Origin: Pseudomonadota bacterium
GTDB taxonomy: Bacteria > Pseudomonadota > Alphaproteobacteria > Acetobacterales > Acetobacteraceae
Direction of reading: 5' to 3'
Assembly (NCBI GenBank): GCA_021781835.1
Contig: JAJXWD010000024.1
Coordinates: 1 to 41,160, forward strand
DNA: 41,160 nucleotides
This document shows, one piece after another, positions 24,988-34,717 of the stretch; positions within the stretch are counted from its first letter, which is position 1, and every line of letters starts with the position of its first letter. Below the pieces are notes generated by a model. The model saw only the letters and a list, made by a program, of their open reading frames with translations. It was not told the DNA's origin and searched no databases. Position numbers and translations under genes: made by a program.

Positions 24988-27900
24988 CCCGCCTCCGCTA
25001 TATTGCCGGCCCGGGGCAGCGCCTTGTCGCGTCCGCCGCGCAGTTTCGTCGCCAGCTTTTCCAGCCACAAATACACCACCGGGGTGGTGTAGAGGGTGAG
25101 CATCTGGCTCACCACCAACCCGCCAATAATCGTCAAGCCCAAGGGCTGGCGCAAACTCGCCCCCTGGCCCAGCCCAATGGCCAGCGGCATGGCGCCCAAA
25201 ATGGCGGCGAAGCTGGTCATCAAAATCGGCCGCAGGCGCAGGCTGGCGCCTTGCAAAATCGCCTCTTCCGGGCTCACATCCCGCGCCCGCTGCAATTCGA
25301 GCGCGAAATCCACCATCAAAATGGCATTTTTCTTCACAATGCCGATCAGCAAAATCACCCCGATCAGCGCGATGATGGTCAGCGGCACATTAAAGGCCAG
25401 CAAAATCAGCGTCGCCCCCAGCCCCGCCGAGGGAATGGTCGAGATGATGGTGATGGGGTGGATGGTGCTCTCATAAAGTATCCCGAGCACGATATACACC
25501 GCCGCCAGCGCCGCCAGAATAATCAGCGGCTCCGAGGCGGCGGAGGATTGAAACACCGCCGCCGTCCCGGCGAACCCGCCCTTGATCGAGAGCGGCACAT
25601 CGAGCCTGGCCATGGTGGTGTCGATCGCCTTGGCCGCCGTGCCCAGCGCCACGCCCTGGGGCAGCGAGAACGAAATCGTCACCGCCACCTCGCCGTCCTG
25701 GTGGTTCACCGTCACCGGCGCGGTGCCCGGCCCCACGCTGGCAAAGGCCGCGAGCGGCACCATCGTCTCCATATTGGTGCTCACCGCCGTCCCCGATGAA
25801 GCCACGCCCCGTCCGCTGGCGGCAATGGCGTTCACCGCCGCGTTGCTGGCCGAATCGAGCGCCACGCTGCTCACCGCCGCGCTGGCGCTGGTGCTGTTGG
25901 TGCTGGCCACCACGCTGCCCGCGGCCAGCTGCGTGCTGCCCGTGCCGCTCGCCTTGCCGCCCGAGGTGCTCACATAAATCCGCGCCAGATCGGCCGGCGT
26001 CTGCTGGTAGCGGGGCGCCAGCTCCATCACCACCTGGTACTGGTTGAGGGCGTTATAAATGGTCGAAACGGTCCGCTGGCCAAAGGCGTCGTAAAGCGTG
26101 GCGTCGATCTCGGCCGGGGTCAGCCCATAGCTCGCCGCCCGCGCGCGGTTGATGTGAATTTGCGTCTCCAGCCCGCTTTGCTGCAAATCCGAGTTCACAT
26201 CCACAAGCTGGCCATCCTGCTTCAGCGCCGCCACGATTTTCGGCACCCAGTCATAGAGCGCCGTGGCATCGGTGCTGGTCAGGGTGTACTGGTACTCGGC
26301 ATTGCTCGCGCGCCCGCCCACGTGCAAATCCTGCGCCGGCACCAAAAAGGTCTGCGCGCCGGCAATGCGCGCAAGCGGCCCGCGCAGCCGCGCCACAATG
26401 GCGGCGGCGCTGGCATGGCGCTCCGCGAGGGGCTTGAGCGTCACAAACACAAACCCCGAATTGGTCGCCCGTCCGCCGGTAAACCCGGCCACCGACTGCA
26501 CCCCCGGATCATGCCCGATGATCGCCTGCAGCTCGCCCATCTTCTCCTTCATGGCCGCGAACGAAATATCCTGGTCCGCCGTCACATTGCCGATCAGCAG
26601 CCCGGTATCCTGCTCGGGAAAAAACCCCTTCGGCACCACCACGAACAGCGCCACATTGAGCAGCACGGTCAAAATCAGCCCGGCCCCCACCAGCCTGGCA
26701 TGGCGCAGCGCCCAGCGCAGGCTGCGCTCATAAGCCGCGTGCAGCGCGTCAAACCCCTGCTCCAGCCGCATCAGCCACGGGTGGCGCGCCCGCTCCGCCT
26801 CGCCAAAGGGGCGCAGCAGCAGCGCGCACAGCATCGGCGTGGCGGTCAGCGAGATGACCAGCGAGATCAGGATCGTCAAACACAGCGTCTCGGCGAATTC
26901 CTGAAATAATTTGCCGAGCAGCCCGGGCATCAGCAAAATCGGCACAAACACCGCGATCAGCGACAGGCTCATCGAGACCACGGTAAAGCTCACCTCCGCC
27001 CCGCCCTTCAGTGCGGCCTCGCGCGGGCTCATGCCGGCCTCCAAATGCCGCATGGTGTTTTCCGTCACCACCACCGCGTCATCCACCACAAACCCGGTGG
27101 CGATGGTCAGCGCCATCAGCGACAGGTTATCAACCGAAAACCCCAGCAGATACATCGGCCCGAAGGTGCCGATGATCGAAACCGGCACCGCCAGCCCCGG
27201 AATCAGCGTGGCGCGGGTATTGCGCAAAAACACAAACACCACCGCCACCACCAGCAGCACCGCGATGAACAAGGTGCGCTCCGTATCGTCGAGCGCCGCG
27301 CGGATCGACTGGCTGCGGTCCATCGCCACGGTAATGGTGATGGCCGGCGGCAGCGCCGCCTTCACCCGCGGCAGCGCCGCCCGTATCTGGTCCACCGTCT
27401 GAATGACATTGGCCGTCGCGCTGGCATGAATAATCACCAGCACCGCCGGCTTGCCGTTGAACAACCCGGCATTCTGCAAATTCTCGACCGAGTTCTCCAC
27501 CTTCGCCACATCCGAGAGCCGCACGCCCTGGCCGTTGCGGTACGCCACGATCAGCCCCCGGTACTGCGCCGCTTTCGAGGCCTGGTCATTGGTGTAAATC
27601 TGGTAGCGCAGCCCGCTCGCGTCAAAATACCCCTTGGGCGCATTGGCATTGGCGGCGGCGATGGCGGCGCGCACATCCTCGAGCCCGATGCCATATTTGG
27701 CCAGCAATCCCGGGTTCAGCTCCACCCGCACGGCGGGCAGCGCCGAGCCGCCCAGCTCCACCAGCCCCACGCCCGGAATTTGCGAGAATTGCTGCTCCAT
27801 GGTGGTTTCGGCGGCATCGTAAAGCTGCCCCTTGGTCATGGTGGCCGAGGTCAGCGCCAGCACCATGATCGGGGCATCGGCGGGGTTGAATTCCTCATAT

Positions 27901-28283
27901 TGCGGGTTGGCGCGCAGGGTGGTCGGCAAATCCGCCCGCGCGGCCTGAATGGCGGCCTCCACATCGCGCGCCGCGCCGTCGATGTTGCGGTCAAACCCGA
28001 ATTGCAGCGTGATGCGCGTATTCCCCACGCCCGATTGCGAGGTGAGTTCCGAGACATCGGCAATGGTGGCGAGCCTGCGCTCCAGCGGCTCGGCCACGGT
28101 CGCGGCCATGGTGCTCGGGCTGGCGCCCGCCATGTTCGCCTGCACCTGGATGGTCGGAAACGAGATCGGGGGGAGCGGTGCCACCGGCATGGCGAAAAAC
28201 CCCAGCACCCCAAACAGCGTAATGCCCAGCGTGAGCAAAATGCTGGCCACCGGGCGCCTGATGAACAGGGCCGTAATATTCAT
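24984..28283 (-). CDS. RND multidrug pump subunit, MdtC/MuxC-like, with an unusual insert
   Basis: A 1099-residue inner-membrane proton-driven pump of the HAE1 family; relatives are near 1025-1040. It has twelve membrane helices by family, the proton-relay aspartates in GFVVDDAVVV on helix 4, and the helix-10 lysine in GIVKKNAILM. The second gene of a two-pump pair, it matches MdtC/MuxC, which forms a mixed trimer with the other pump. Residues 777-840 (25764-25955) are a Ser/Ala/Gly/Thr-rich, low-complexity insert between IYVSTSGG and MVPLAAF, where MdtC-type proteins normally have a few residues. The site corresponds to the docking (DC) region at the top of the porter domain. The frame is intact. 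Both ends overlap neighbours by 4 bp. Confidence 0.95.
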   Translation of the reverse strand: MNITALFIRRPVASILLTLGITLFGVLGFFAMPVAPLPPISFPTIQVQANMAGASPSTMAATVAEPLERRLATIADVSELTSQSGVGNTRITLQFGFDRNIDGAARDVEAAIQAARADLPTTLRANPQYEEFNPADAPIMVLALTSATMTKGQLYDAAETTMEQQFSQIPGVGLVELGGSALPAVRVELNPGLLAKYGIGLEDVRAAIAAANANAPKGYFDASGLRYQIYTNDQASKAAQYRGLIVAYRNGQGVRLSDVAKVENSVENLQNAGLFNGKPAVLVIIHASATANVIQTVDQIRAALPRVKAALPPAITITVAMDRSQSIRAALDDTERTLFIAVLLVVAVVFVFLRNTRATLIPGLAVPVSIIGTFGPMYLLGFSVDNLSLMALTIATGFVVDDAVVVTENTMRHLEAGMSPREAALKGGAEVSFTVVSMSLSLIAVFVPILLMPGLLGKLFQEFAETLCLTILISLVISLTATPMLCALLLRPFGEAERARHPWLMRLEQGFDALHAAYERSLRWALRHARLVGAGLILTVLLNVALFVVVPKGFFPEQDTGLLIGNVTADQDISFAAMKEKMGELQAIIGHDPGVQSVAGFTGGRATNSGFVFVTLKPLAERHASAAAIVARLRGPLARIAGAQTFLVPAQDLHVGGRASNAEYQYTLTSTDATALYDWVPKIVAALKQDGQLVDVNSDLQQSGLETQIHINRARAASYGLTPAEIDATLYDAFGQRTVSTIYNALNQYQVVMELAPRYQQTPADLARIYVSTSGGKASGTGSTQLAAGSVVASTNSTSASAAVSSVALDSASNAAVNAIAASGRGVASSGTAVSTNMETMVPLAAFASVGPGTAPVTVNHQDGEVAVTISFSLPQGVALGTAAKAIDTTMARLDVPLSIKGGFAGTAAVFQSSAASEPLIILAALAAVYIVLGILYESTIHPITIISTIPSAGLGATLILLAFNVPLTIIALIGVILLIGIVKKNAILMVDFALELQRARDVSPEEAILQGASLRLRPILMTSFAAILGAMPLAIGLGQGASLRQPLGLTIIGGLVVSQMLTLYTTPVVYLWLEKLATKLRGGRDKALPRAGNIAEAG

Positions 28284-31200
28284 GCCAGCGCGCCCTTCAC
28301 CCGGCGCGAAAGCCCATCGAACGCCAGATAGATCACCGGCGTGGTGAACAGGGTCAAAACCTGGCTCACGAGCAGCCCGCCCACAATCGCCACGCCGAGC
28401 GGGCTGCGCAGCTCATGGCCCATGCCGCCGCCAAAAATCAGCGGCAGGCCGGAAAACAGCGCGGCCAATGTGGTCATCAAAATCGGCCGGAATCGCAACA
28501 AGGCCGCCTCGCGTATCGCCTCGCCCGGCGTCTTGCCCTCGTTGCGCTCGGCATGGAGCGCGAAATCGATCATCATGATGGCGTTTTTCTTCACGATGCC
28601 GATCAGCAGCACGATGCCGATAATGCCGATCACCCCCAGCCCATCGCCCGCCAGCCAGAGAAAAATCAGCGCGCCCACGCCGGCCGATGGCAGGGTCGAG
28701 AGAATGGTCACCGGATGGACGAAACTCTCATAAAGCACGCCCAGCACGATATAGACGGCAATGATCGCCGCGATCAGCAAAAACACCTCATTGCCCAGCG
28801 CCGAGGTAAACGCCCCCGCCGCGCCCAGATAGGTCGTCTGCAACGAGGGCGGAAAATTCAGCGCCTTGATCGCGGCGTTGATCGCATCCTCCGCCTGGCC
28901 CAGCGTGTAGCCGCTGGCGACATTGAACGAAATGGTGGTGGCCGGAAACTGGTCGAGATGCTCGACCAGCAAAGGCTCGGGCCGCACCTCAAACGTCGCC
29001 ACCGCCGAAAGCGGCACCTGCCCGCCCGAGGCGGTGGAGGAGGGCAGATAGATTTTCCCAAGGCTCGCCACCGTGTCCATCTCGCGCGGGTCGGCGGTCA
29101 AAATCACCCGGTACTGGTCGGTCTGGGTAAAGATGGTCGAGATGATCCGTTGCCCAAACGCATCGTAGAGCGCCGAATCGATGGTCGCCGGCGTAATGCC
29201 AAAGCGCGCCGCCTGGGTGCGGTTGATATCGACATAAACACCCTGCCCCGCCGCCTGCATGTCGCTCGCCACATCGGCAAGCTCTGGCAGCGCGCGCAGC
29301 CTGGCCAGCAGCTTTGGCTCATACACATTGAACTCGTCCGCGTTCAAATCCTCCATCACCAGCTGATATTGCGTGGGCGAAACGCTGGTGTTGAGCGTGA
29401 GGTCCTGCACCGGCTGCATGTAAAGCTTGATGCCGGGCACCCCCGCCACATCCCGCTCCAGTTGCGGTATCAGTTCGGCGGCGCTCCTGGATCGTTGCGA
29501 GAGAGGCTTCAAATTGATCAGAAACCGCCCCTGATTGAGCGTCTCATTGGTGCCATCCACGCCGATATAGCTGGTCAGGCTCGCCACATCCGGGTCTTTC
29601 AGCAGCGCCGCCGCCAAAGCCTGCTGGTGCGCGCTCATCGCCGCGTAAGAGCTGCTCTGCGCCGCCTGGCTGATCCCCTCGATCACCCCGGTATCCTGCT
29701 CTGGGAAAAACCCTTTCGGAATAAAAACATAAAGCCCGATGGTCAGCACCAATGTGCCCAGCGCCACCAGCAGCGTGGCGCGCGCGCGCGCCATCACCCA
29801 GTCCAGCCCCCGCCCATAGGCGCCGATCAAGCGGTTCACCACCGCCTCGTCCCAGACCTCGAACCGGCTGGGCTTTTCCTCGGCCTTGGGCCGCAGGATC
29901 TTGGCGCACAGCATCGGCACCAGGGTCAGCGACACCACCGCCGAAATCACGATGGTAAAAGCCAGCGTCACCGCGAATTCCGAAAACAGCCGCCCCACCA
30001 CATCGCCCATGAACAGCAGCGGTATCAGCACCGCGAGCAGCGACACGGTGAGCGATATGATGGTAAACCCGATCTGCCCCGAACCCTTGAGCGCCGCCTC
30101 GTAAGGCGACATCCCGGCCTCCAAAAACCGCGCGACATTCTCGATCATCACAATCGAATCATCGACCACGAACCCCGTGGCGACGATCAGCGCCATCAGC
30201 GACAGATTATCGATCGAAAATCCCGCGAGATACATAAACGCCAGCGCCCCCACCAGCGACACCGGCACGCTGATGCTGGGAATGACGGTCGCCCGCCAGT
30301 TGCGCAAAAACACAAAAATCACCGCCACCACCAGCAGCACGGCCAGCAGCAGCTCAAACTCCGCCTCATGCACCGAGGCGCGGATGGAGGTCGTGCCATC
30401 GGCCACCACCGCCACGTTCAAGTCAGCGGGCAAACCATCGGTCAACTGCGGCAGCTCGGCCTTTATGGTATCCACCGTCTTGATGACATTGGCATTGGGC
30501 TGGCGCTGGATATTGATGACAATGGCCGGCGTCTTGTTCACCCAGGCGCCCAGCTCGGCGTTTTCGGGCGCCGAGACAATCTTCGCCACATCGCCCAGAT
30601 AAACCGGCGTGCCGTTCTTATAGGCGATCACCAGCTTCTCATATTGCGCCGGATCGGTGATCTGGTCGTTGTCATCGATCGTATAAGTCTGCGTCGGCCC
30701 CGAAAAACTGCCCTTGGGCGAGCTGACATTCAAATTGGCGATATCGGTCCTGATATTATCGAGCGAAATCCCCAGCGCCGCCAGCTTCTGGGTATTCACC
30801 TGCACCCGCACGGAAGGCCTGTTGCCCCCGCTCAGCGTCACCAGCCCAACGCCCGGAATTTCCGAAAGCTTGGCGCCGAGCCGCGAATCCACCAGGCTTT
30901 CCACATCCGTCAGGTTCAGCGTCTTCGAGGTCACGGCCAGCGTCATGATCGGCGCATCCGCCGGGTTCACCTTGGCGTAAACGGGCGGCGCCGGCAGGTC
31001 GGAGGGCAACAGATTCCCGGCATTGTTAATCGCCGCCTGCACCTCCTGCTCGGCCACATCGAGGCTGATGCTCAACCCGAATTGCAGCGTGATCACCGAT
31101 GCCCCGGCGGCATTCACCGACTGCATCTGGTTCAGCCCCTCCATCTCGCCCAGCTGGCGTTCCAGCGGCGCGGTGATGGTCGAGTTCATCACCTCCGGCG

Positions 31201-31363
31201 AGGCGCCGGGGTAGAAAGTCTGCACCTGGATGGTCGGATAGGTGACATCGGGCAGCGCCGACACGGGCAGGTACAAAAACGCCACCAGCCCGACCAGCAC
31301 AAAGGCCAGCATCAGCAGCGAGGTCGCCACCGGCCGCCTGATGAACAAGCGAGACGGATTCAC
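28280..31363 (-). CDS. RND multidrug pump subunit, MdtB/MuxB-like
   Basis: A 1027-residue RND transporter of normal length. It begins NPSRLFIRRPVATSLLMLAF and carries the helix-4 proton-relay pair in GFVVDDSIVMIENV and the helix-10 lysine in GIVKKNAIMMIDFAL. The porter domain has YPTIQVQTFYPGASPEVM and IPGVGLVTLSGGNRPSVRV. At the place where the partner pump carries its long insert, this protein has only PSSTASGGQVPLSA. It comes second in the operon, after the membrane fusion protein, and overlaps both neighbours by 4 bp. By analogy with MdtBC and MuxBC, the two pumps should form a heterotrimer. Substrates are not predictable from sequence. Confidence 0.96.
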   Translation of the reverse strand: MNPSRLFIRRPVATSLLMLAFVLVGLVAFLYLPVSALPDVTYPTIQVQTFYPGASPEVMNSTITAPLERQLGEMEGLNQMQSVNAAGASVITLQFGLSISLDVAEQEVQAAINNAGNLLPSDLPAPPVYAKVNPADAPIMTLAVTSKTLNLTDVESLVDSRLGAKLSEIPGVGLVTLSGGNRPSVRVQVNTQKLAALGISLDNIRTDIANLNVSSPKGSFSGPTQTYTIDDNDQITDPAQYEKLVIAYKNGTPVYLGDVAKIVSAPENAELGAWVNKTPAIVINIQRQPNANVIKTVDTIKAELPQLTDGLPADLNVAVVADGTTSIRASVHEAEFELLLAVLLVVAVIFVFLRNWRATVIPSISVPVSLVGALAFMYLAGFSIDNLSLMALIVATGFVVDDSIVMIENVARFLEAGMSPYEAALKGSGQIGFTIISLTVSLLAVLIPLLFMGDVVGRLFSEFAVTLAFTIVISAVVSLTLVPMLCAKILRPKAEEKPSRFEVWDEAVVNRLIGAYGRGLDWVMARARATLLVALGTLVLTIGLYVFIPKGFFPEQDTGVIEGISQAAQSSSYAAMSAHQQALAAALLKDPDVASLTSYIGVDGTNETLNQGRFLINLKPLSQRSRSAAELIPQLERDVAGVPGIKLYMQPVQDLTLNTSVSPTQYQLVMEDLNADEFNVYEPKLLARLRALPELADVASDMQAAGQGVYVDINRTQAARFGITPATIDSALYDAFGQRIISTIFTQTDQYRVILTADPREMDTVASLGKIYLPSSTASGGQVPLSAVATFEVRPEPLLVEHLDQFPATTISFNVASGYTLGQAEDAINAAIKALNFPPSLQTTYLGAAGAFTSALGNEVFLLIAAIIAVYIVLGVLYESFVHPVTILSTLPSAGVGALIFLWLAGDGLGVIGIIGIVLLIGIVKKNAIMMIDFALHAERNEGKTPGEAIREAALLRFRPILMTTLAALFSGLPLIFGGGMGHELRSPLGVAIVGGLLVSQVLTLFTTPVIYLAFDGLSRRVKGALA

Positions 31364-32574
31364 AGCCCCGCGCCGCCCGCCGGTTTACGATGTTTTCCCC
31401 CAGCCCCGGCGGTCCTGGCCGGCGCCGCGCCGCCTGGCGCCGTCACGCTCACCCGCGCCCCCTCGGTCAGCCGGTCCACCCCATCTGTCACCACCACATC
31501 GCCGGGCGTCAGCCCCTTGGTCACCACAATATCGGCGCCATCCGTGGCCCCCGTGGTCACGGGCTGCACATGCACCGTGTCATCGGGGCGCACCACATAC
31601 ACATAATTTCCCGGCGCGCCGTTCTGCACCGCCGAAACCGGCACCAGCGCCACATTGGCCTCGGTTTTCACCAGCAGGTGCAAATTCACAAACTCATTGG
31701 GAAACAGCCGCCCCCGCCGGTTGGCGAAGGTCGCGCGCAGCTTCACCATCCCGGTCGAGGCATCCACCTGATTATCCACCGCGCTCAGCACGCCATCCGC
31801 GATCTTGGTGGCATCGTCGCTTTCATAGGCGCTGGCGGTGAGCGTCGCGCCGGTTCCCATCTGCTCGAGCACCGGCGCCAAATCCGTCTGCGCCACCGAA
31901 AACTCCACCGTGGTCGGGGCCATGGTGGTCACCACCGCAATGCCGGTCGAGGAGCTGGGCGTCACATAATTGCCCGCATCCACCAGCCGCAGCCCCACCC
32001 GCCCGGCCACTGGCGAGGTGATGTGGCAATAGCTCAAATCCAGCCTGGCGGTGTCTATATTGGCCTGGTCGGTCTGCACGGCGGCCGCGTCGGCCTGCAC
32101 GGTAAAGCGCTGGTCGGTCACTTGCTGGGCCGAAATACTGTCTTGCGCCGCCAGCGTCTCATAGCGCGCCAGATCCGAACGCGCCGCCCCCAGCGCGGCC
32201 TGGTCCTTGGCCATCTGCGCCTGATACTGTTCCAGCTGTATCTGGTAGGGCCGAGGGTCTATCTGGGCCAAAAACTGCCCCTGGCTCACCGTCTGCCCCT
32301 CGGTAAATCCCACCTCGGTCAAGGTGCCGCTAATCTGGGGCAGCACGGTCACGGTGGCAATCGGCGTCACGGTGCCCAATTCATCCAGCACCACCGGCAT
32401 ATCGCCCAGCGTCACGGTGGCCACGCCCACGGCCTGCGCGCCGCCGCGCCCCGGCCCGCCGGCCCCTGACCCGCCATGGTGGCGCCACCACACAAACGCC
32501 ACCACCAGCAGCGCCAGCGCGCCCATCATCCAGCGCCTGCGGCCAGCCTTGCCGCGCTTCACCCCATCCGCCAC
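31360..32574 (-). CDS. Membrane fusion protein of the RND pump (MdtA/MuxA type)
   Basis: Periplasmic adaptor linking the RND pumps to the outer-membrane channel. The start is GTG at 32574, with GGAG 9 bp upstream, giving 404 residues. The N-terminus has a basic stretch and one membrane anchor (about 15-30, WMMGALALLVVAFVWW). The family order follows: lipoyl half (LPQISGTLTEVGFTEGQTVSQGQFLAQIDPRPYQI), a helical hairpin with LEQYQAQMAKDQAALGAARSDLARYETLA, then second lipoyl half (SPVAGRVGLRLVDAGNYV), a beta barrel and a membrane-proximal domain. The tail (last 25 residues) is Ala/Gly/basic and likely disordered. It is the first gene of the four-gene operon. Confidence 0.95.
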   Translation of the reverse strand: MADGVKRGKAGRRRWMMGALALLVVAFVWWRHHGGSGAGGPGRGGAQAVGVATVTLGDMPVVLDELGTVTPIATVTVLPQISGTLTEVGFTEGQTVSQGQFLAQIDPRPYQIQLEQYQAQMAKDQAALGAARSDLARYETLAAQDSISAQQVTDQRFTVQADAAAVQTDQANIDTARLDLSYCHITSPVAGRVGLRLVDAGNYVTPSSSTGIAVVTTMAPTTVEFSVAQTDLAPVLEQMGTGATLTASAYESDDATKIADGVLSAVDNQVDASTGMVKLRATFANRRGRLFPNEFVNLHLLVKTEANVALVPVSAVQNGAPGNYVYVVRPDDTVHVQPVTTGATDGADIVVTKGLTPGDVVVTDGVDRLTEGARVSVTAPGGAAPARTAGAGGKHRKPAGGAGL

Positions 32575-32584
32575 GCTTCACCAC

Positions 32585-32614
32585 TCCGATATATCCGATA
32601 CGCTAGATAGATAC
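32585..32614. promoter_or_regulatory. Repeated motif ahead of the efflux operon
   Basis: TCCGATA occurs at 32585-32591 and 32594-32600, 9 bp apart, and GATAC at 32597-32601 and 32610-32614, 13 bp apart. The block contains an 8-bp palindrome GATATATC (32588-32595). It lies 11-40 bp ahead of the GTG start of the membrane fusion gene, where an operator for a TetR-like repressor could sit. No regulator gene is adjacent, and I cannot place a confident -10/-35. Confidence 0.3.
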
Positions 32615-32673
32615 TCAGAGGCCGCTTGTCTCGGGGGTGGCGTTTACCGGCTCATGACAAATGGTAACGCCCC

Positions 32674-33942
32674 TTACCCGTTAATTCTCTCCAAGCCCCC
32701 CATATAGGGCCGCAGCGCGGCGGGCACGGTCACGCCGCCATCCTCGTTCTGGTAAGTCTCCAGCACCGCGATCAGCGCGCGCCCCACCGCCACGCCCGAG
32801 CCATTGAGCGTATGCACGAATTCCGGCTTGCCTTCCCCGGCCCTGAAGCGCGCATTCATCCGCCGGGCCTGAAAGGCGCGGGTGTTCGAGCAGCTCGAAA
32901 TCTCGCGATATGTGTCCTGCCCCGGCACCCACACTTCCAGGTCAAATGTCTTGGCGGCCGAAAACCCGGTATCGCCCGCGCACAGCAGCACGCGCCGGTA
33001 GGGCAGCTCCAGCCGCTCCAAAATCGTCTCGGCGGCGCGGGTCATGCGCTCATGCTCGGCCTCCGAGTCCGCGGGCGCGGTGATGCTCACCATCTCCACC
33101 TTGTAAAACTGGTGCTGGCGCAGCATGCCGCGCACATCGCGCCCGGCCGAGCCCGCCTCCGACCGGAAACACGGTGTGAGCGCGGTCATGCGCATCGGCA
33201 GCGCGCTCGCGGGCACAATCTCCCCGGCCACCAGATTGGTCAGCGAGACCTCCGCCGTCGGAATCAGCCAGCGCCCATCGGTGGTGCGAAACAAATCATC
33301 GGCGAATTTGGGCAACTGCCCGGTGCCGAACATGGTGGCGTCATTCACCAGCAGCGGCACGGCGGTCTCGCTATAGCCATGCTCGCTGGTGTGCACATCG
33401 AGCATGAATTGCGCCAGCGCCCGCTCCAGCCGCGCCAGCGCGCCCTTGAGCACCGTAAAGCGCGCCCCGGCCAGCTTGGCGGCGCCCGCGAAATCCATCA
33501 GCCCCAGCGCCTCGCCAATCTCGAAATGCTGCTTCACCGCGAACCCGAATTCGCGCTTCACGCCCCATTCCTTGACCACCAAATTCTCGGCCTCGTCCCG
33601 GCCCGGCGGCACGGCATCGTCGAGCAGGTTGGGCATCCGGCACAGCATGTCCTTGAGCAGCGCGTCCAGCCGCGGCCCTTCCCTGTCCAGCGCCTCCAAC
33701 TCGGCCCTTATCCGCGCGCCCTCCGCCTCCAGCGCCCCGGTATCGGCCTTGGCGCGCTTGGCCTCGCCTATTTTCTTGGCCAGCCCGTTGCGCGCCGCCT
33801 GCAATTCCTGCTGCCCCGCGAGCGCGGCGCGGCGCTGGTCGTCAAGCTCCAAAACCTCGCGCGAGACGGCCTCGATCCCCCGGCGGGCGAGCCCCTGGTC
33901 AAACCCCGCCGCATCCTCCCGGATGGCCCTGATATCATGCAT
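32674..33942 (-). CDS. serS: Seryl-tRNA synthetase
   Basis: Class II aminoacyl-tRNA synthetase that charges tRNA(Ser) in the cytoplasm. The 422 residues begin [22 protein letters not shown]. The antiparallel coiled-coil tRNA arm follows (about 30-100, [19 protein letters not shown]), then the catalytic core with motif 2 ([20 protein letters not shown]) and motif 3 ([18 protein letters not shown]). It overlaps tatC by 8 bp (33935-33942), so the two are probably cotranscribed, and ends 99 bp before the efflux operon start. Confidence 0.98.
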   Translation of the reverse strand: MHDIRAIREDAAGFDQGLARRGIEAVSREVLELDDQRRAALAGQQELQAARNGLAKKIGEAKRAKADTGALEAEGARIRAELEALDREGPRLDALLKDMLCRMPNLLDDAVPPGRDEAENLVVKEWGVKREFGFAVKQHFEIGEALGLMDFAGAAKLAGARFTVLKGALARLERALAQFMLDVHTSEHGYSETAVPLLVNDATMFGTGQLPKFADDLFRTTDGRWLIPTAEVSLTNLVAGEIVPASALPMRMTALTPCFRSEAGSAGRDVRGMLRQHQFYKVEMVSITAPADSEAEHERMTRAAETILERLELPYRRVLLCAGDTGFSAAKTFDLEVWVPGQDTYREISSCSNTRAFQARRMNARFRAGEGKPEFVHTLNGSGVAVGRALIAVLETYQNEDGGVTVPAALRPYMGGLERING

Positions 33943-34714
33943 CGACCGTCTCTCCCTTCGGCTCCACGAGCTTCACGCTGAACACCGAAATCTCGAACAG
34001 AAAAATCAGCAGCCCGGCCATCAGCACCTGGCTCGGCACATCGGGCGGGGCCATGATCGCGGCGGCCACGAAGCAGCCCACATACGCATAGCGCCGGTAT
34101 TTCCGCAAAGCCCCCGACGAGACGATCCCCACCTTGCCCAGCAGCGTCAGCAGCACCGGCAGCTCAAAGGCCAAGCCAAAGGCAAAAATCAGCTTCATGA
34201 CAATATCGAGATAATCAGACACTTTCGCCAAAATCTGAATATCCACCCCCCCGCCCATGGTCTGGAACGAGAGGAAGAACTTCCATGCCACCGGAAAAAA
34301 CACATAATAAGCCAACGCCCCGCCGGCGAAAAACAGGATCGGCGTGACGATGAGAAACGGCAGCAGCGCGCGCCTTTCGCGCTTATAGAGCCCCGGCGCC
34401 ACAAACAGCCACACCTGCGCCGCCACCACCGGAAACGACACGAACGCCGCCGCGAACACCGCCACCTTCACATAGGTAAAAAACGCCTCGTAGAGCGCGG
34501 TATAGATCAGCTCCGGCTTCTGCCCCCGGGCTTCGAGCGCATGCGCCAGGGGCGCGGCCAGAAACTCATAAATCCTGGGCGCGAAATGGAAGCACACGAT
34601 GAACGCGATGATAAAGGTCAAGCCCGACCAGATCAGCCGCTTGCGCAGCTCCGCCAGATGCTCGAGCAGCGGCATCTCCTGGTCGTTAATCTCGTCTTCG
34701 GGTGTATCGGTCAT
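33935..34714 (-). CDS. tatC: Sec-independent translocase TatC
   Basis: Core receptor of the twin-arginine export system in the inner membrane; it binds the RR signal peptide with TatB. The 259-residue protein has six membrane helices and the conserved N-terminal segment [13 protein letters not shown] (about 15-27), whose glutamate is part of the signal-peptide site, plus [14 protein letters not shown] and the family's [11 protein letters not shown]. tatB ends 3 bp upstream, and serS overlaps its 3' end by 8 bp. The DUF6134 protein, which has a Tat-type signal, is one possible cargo encoded in the window. Confidence 0.98.
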   Translation of the reverse strand: MTDTPEDEINDQEMPLLEHLAELRKRLIWSGLTFIIAFIVCFHFAPRIYEFLAAPLAHALEARGQKPELIYTALYEAFFTYVKVAVFAAAFVSFPVVAAQVWLFVAPGLYKRERRALLPFLIVTPILFFAGGALAYYVFFPVAWKFFLSFQTMGGGVDIQILAKVSDYLDIVMKLIFAFGLAFELPVLLTLLGKVGIVSSGALRKYRRYAYVGCFVAAAIMAPPDVPSQVLMAGLLIFLFEISVFSVKLVEPKGETVDA

Positions 34715-34717
34715 GGC

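Noticed and set aside
28415-31606. 1063-codon open frame on the plus strand opposite the MdtB-like RND gene
   Set aside because: Its product is Arg/His/Gln-rich with no domain; the true gene on the minus strand has full RND motifs. A codon-bias shadow.
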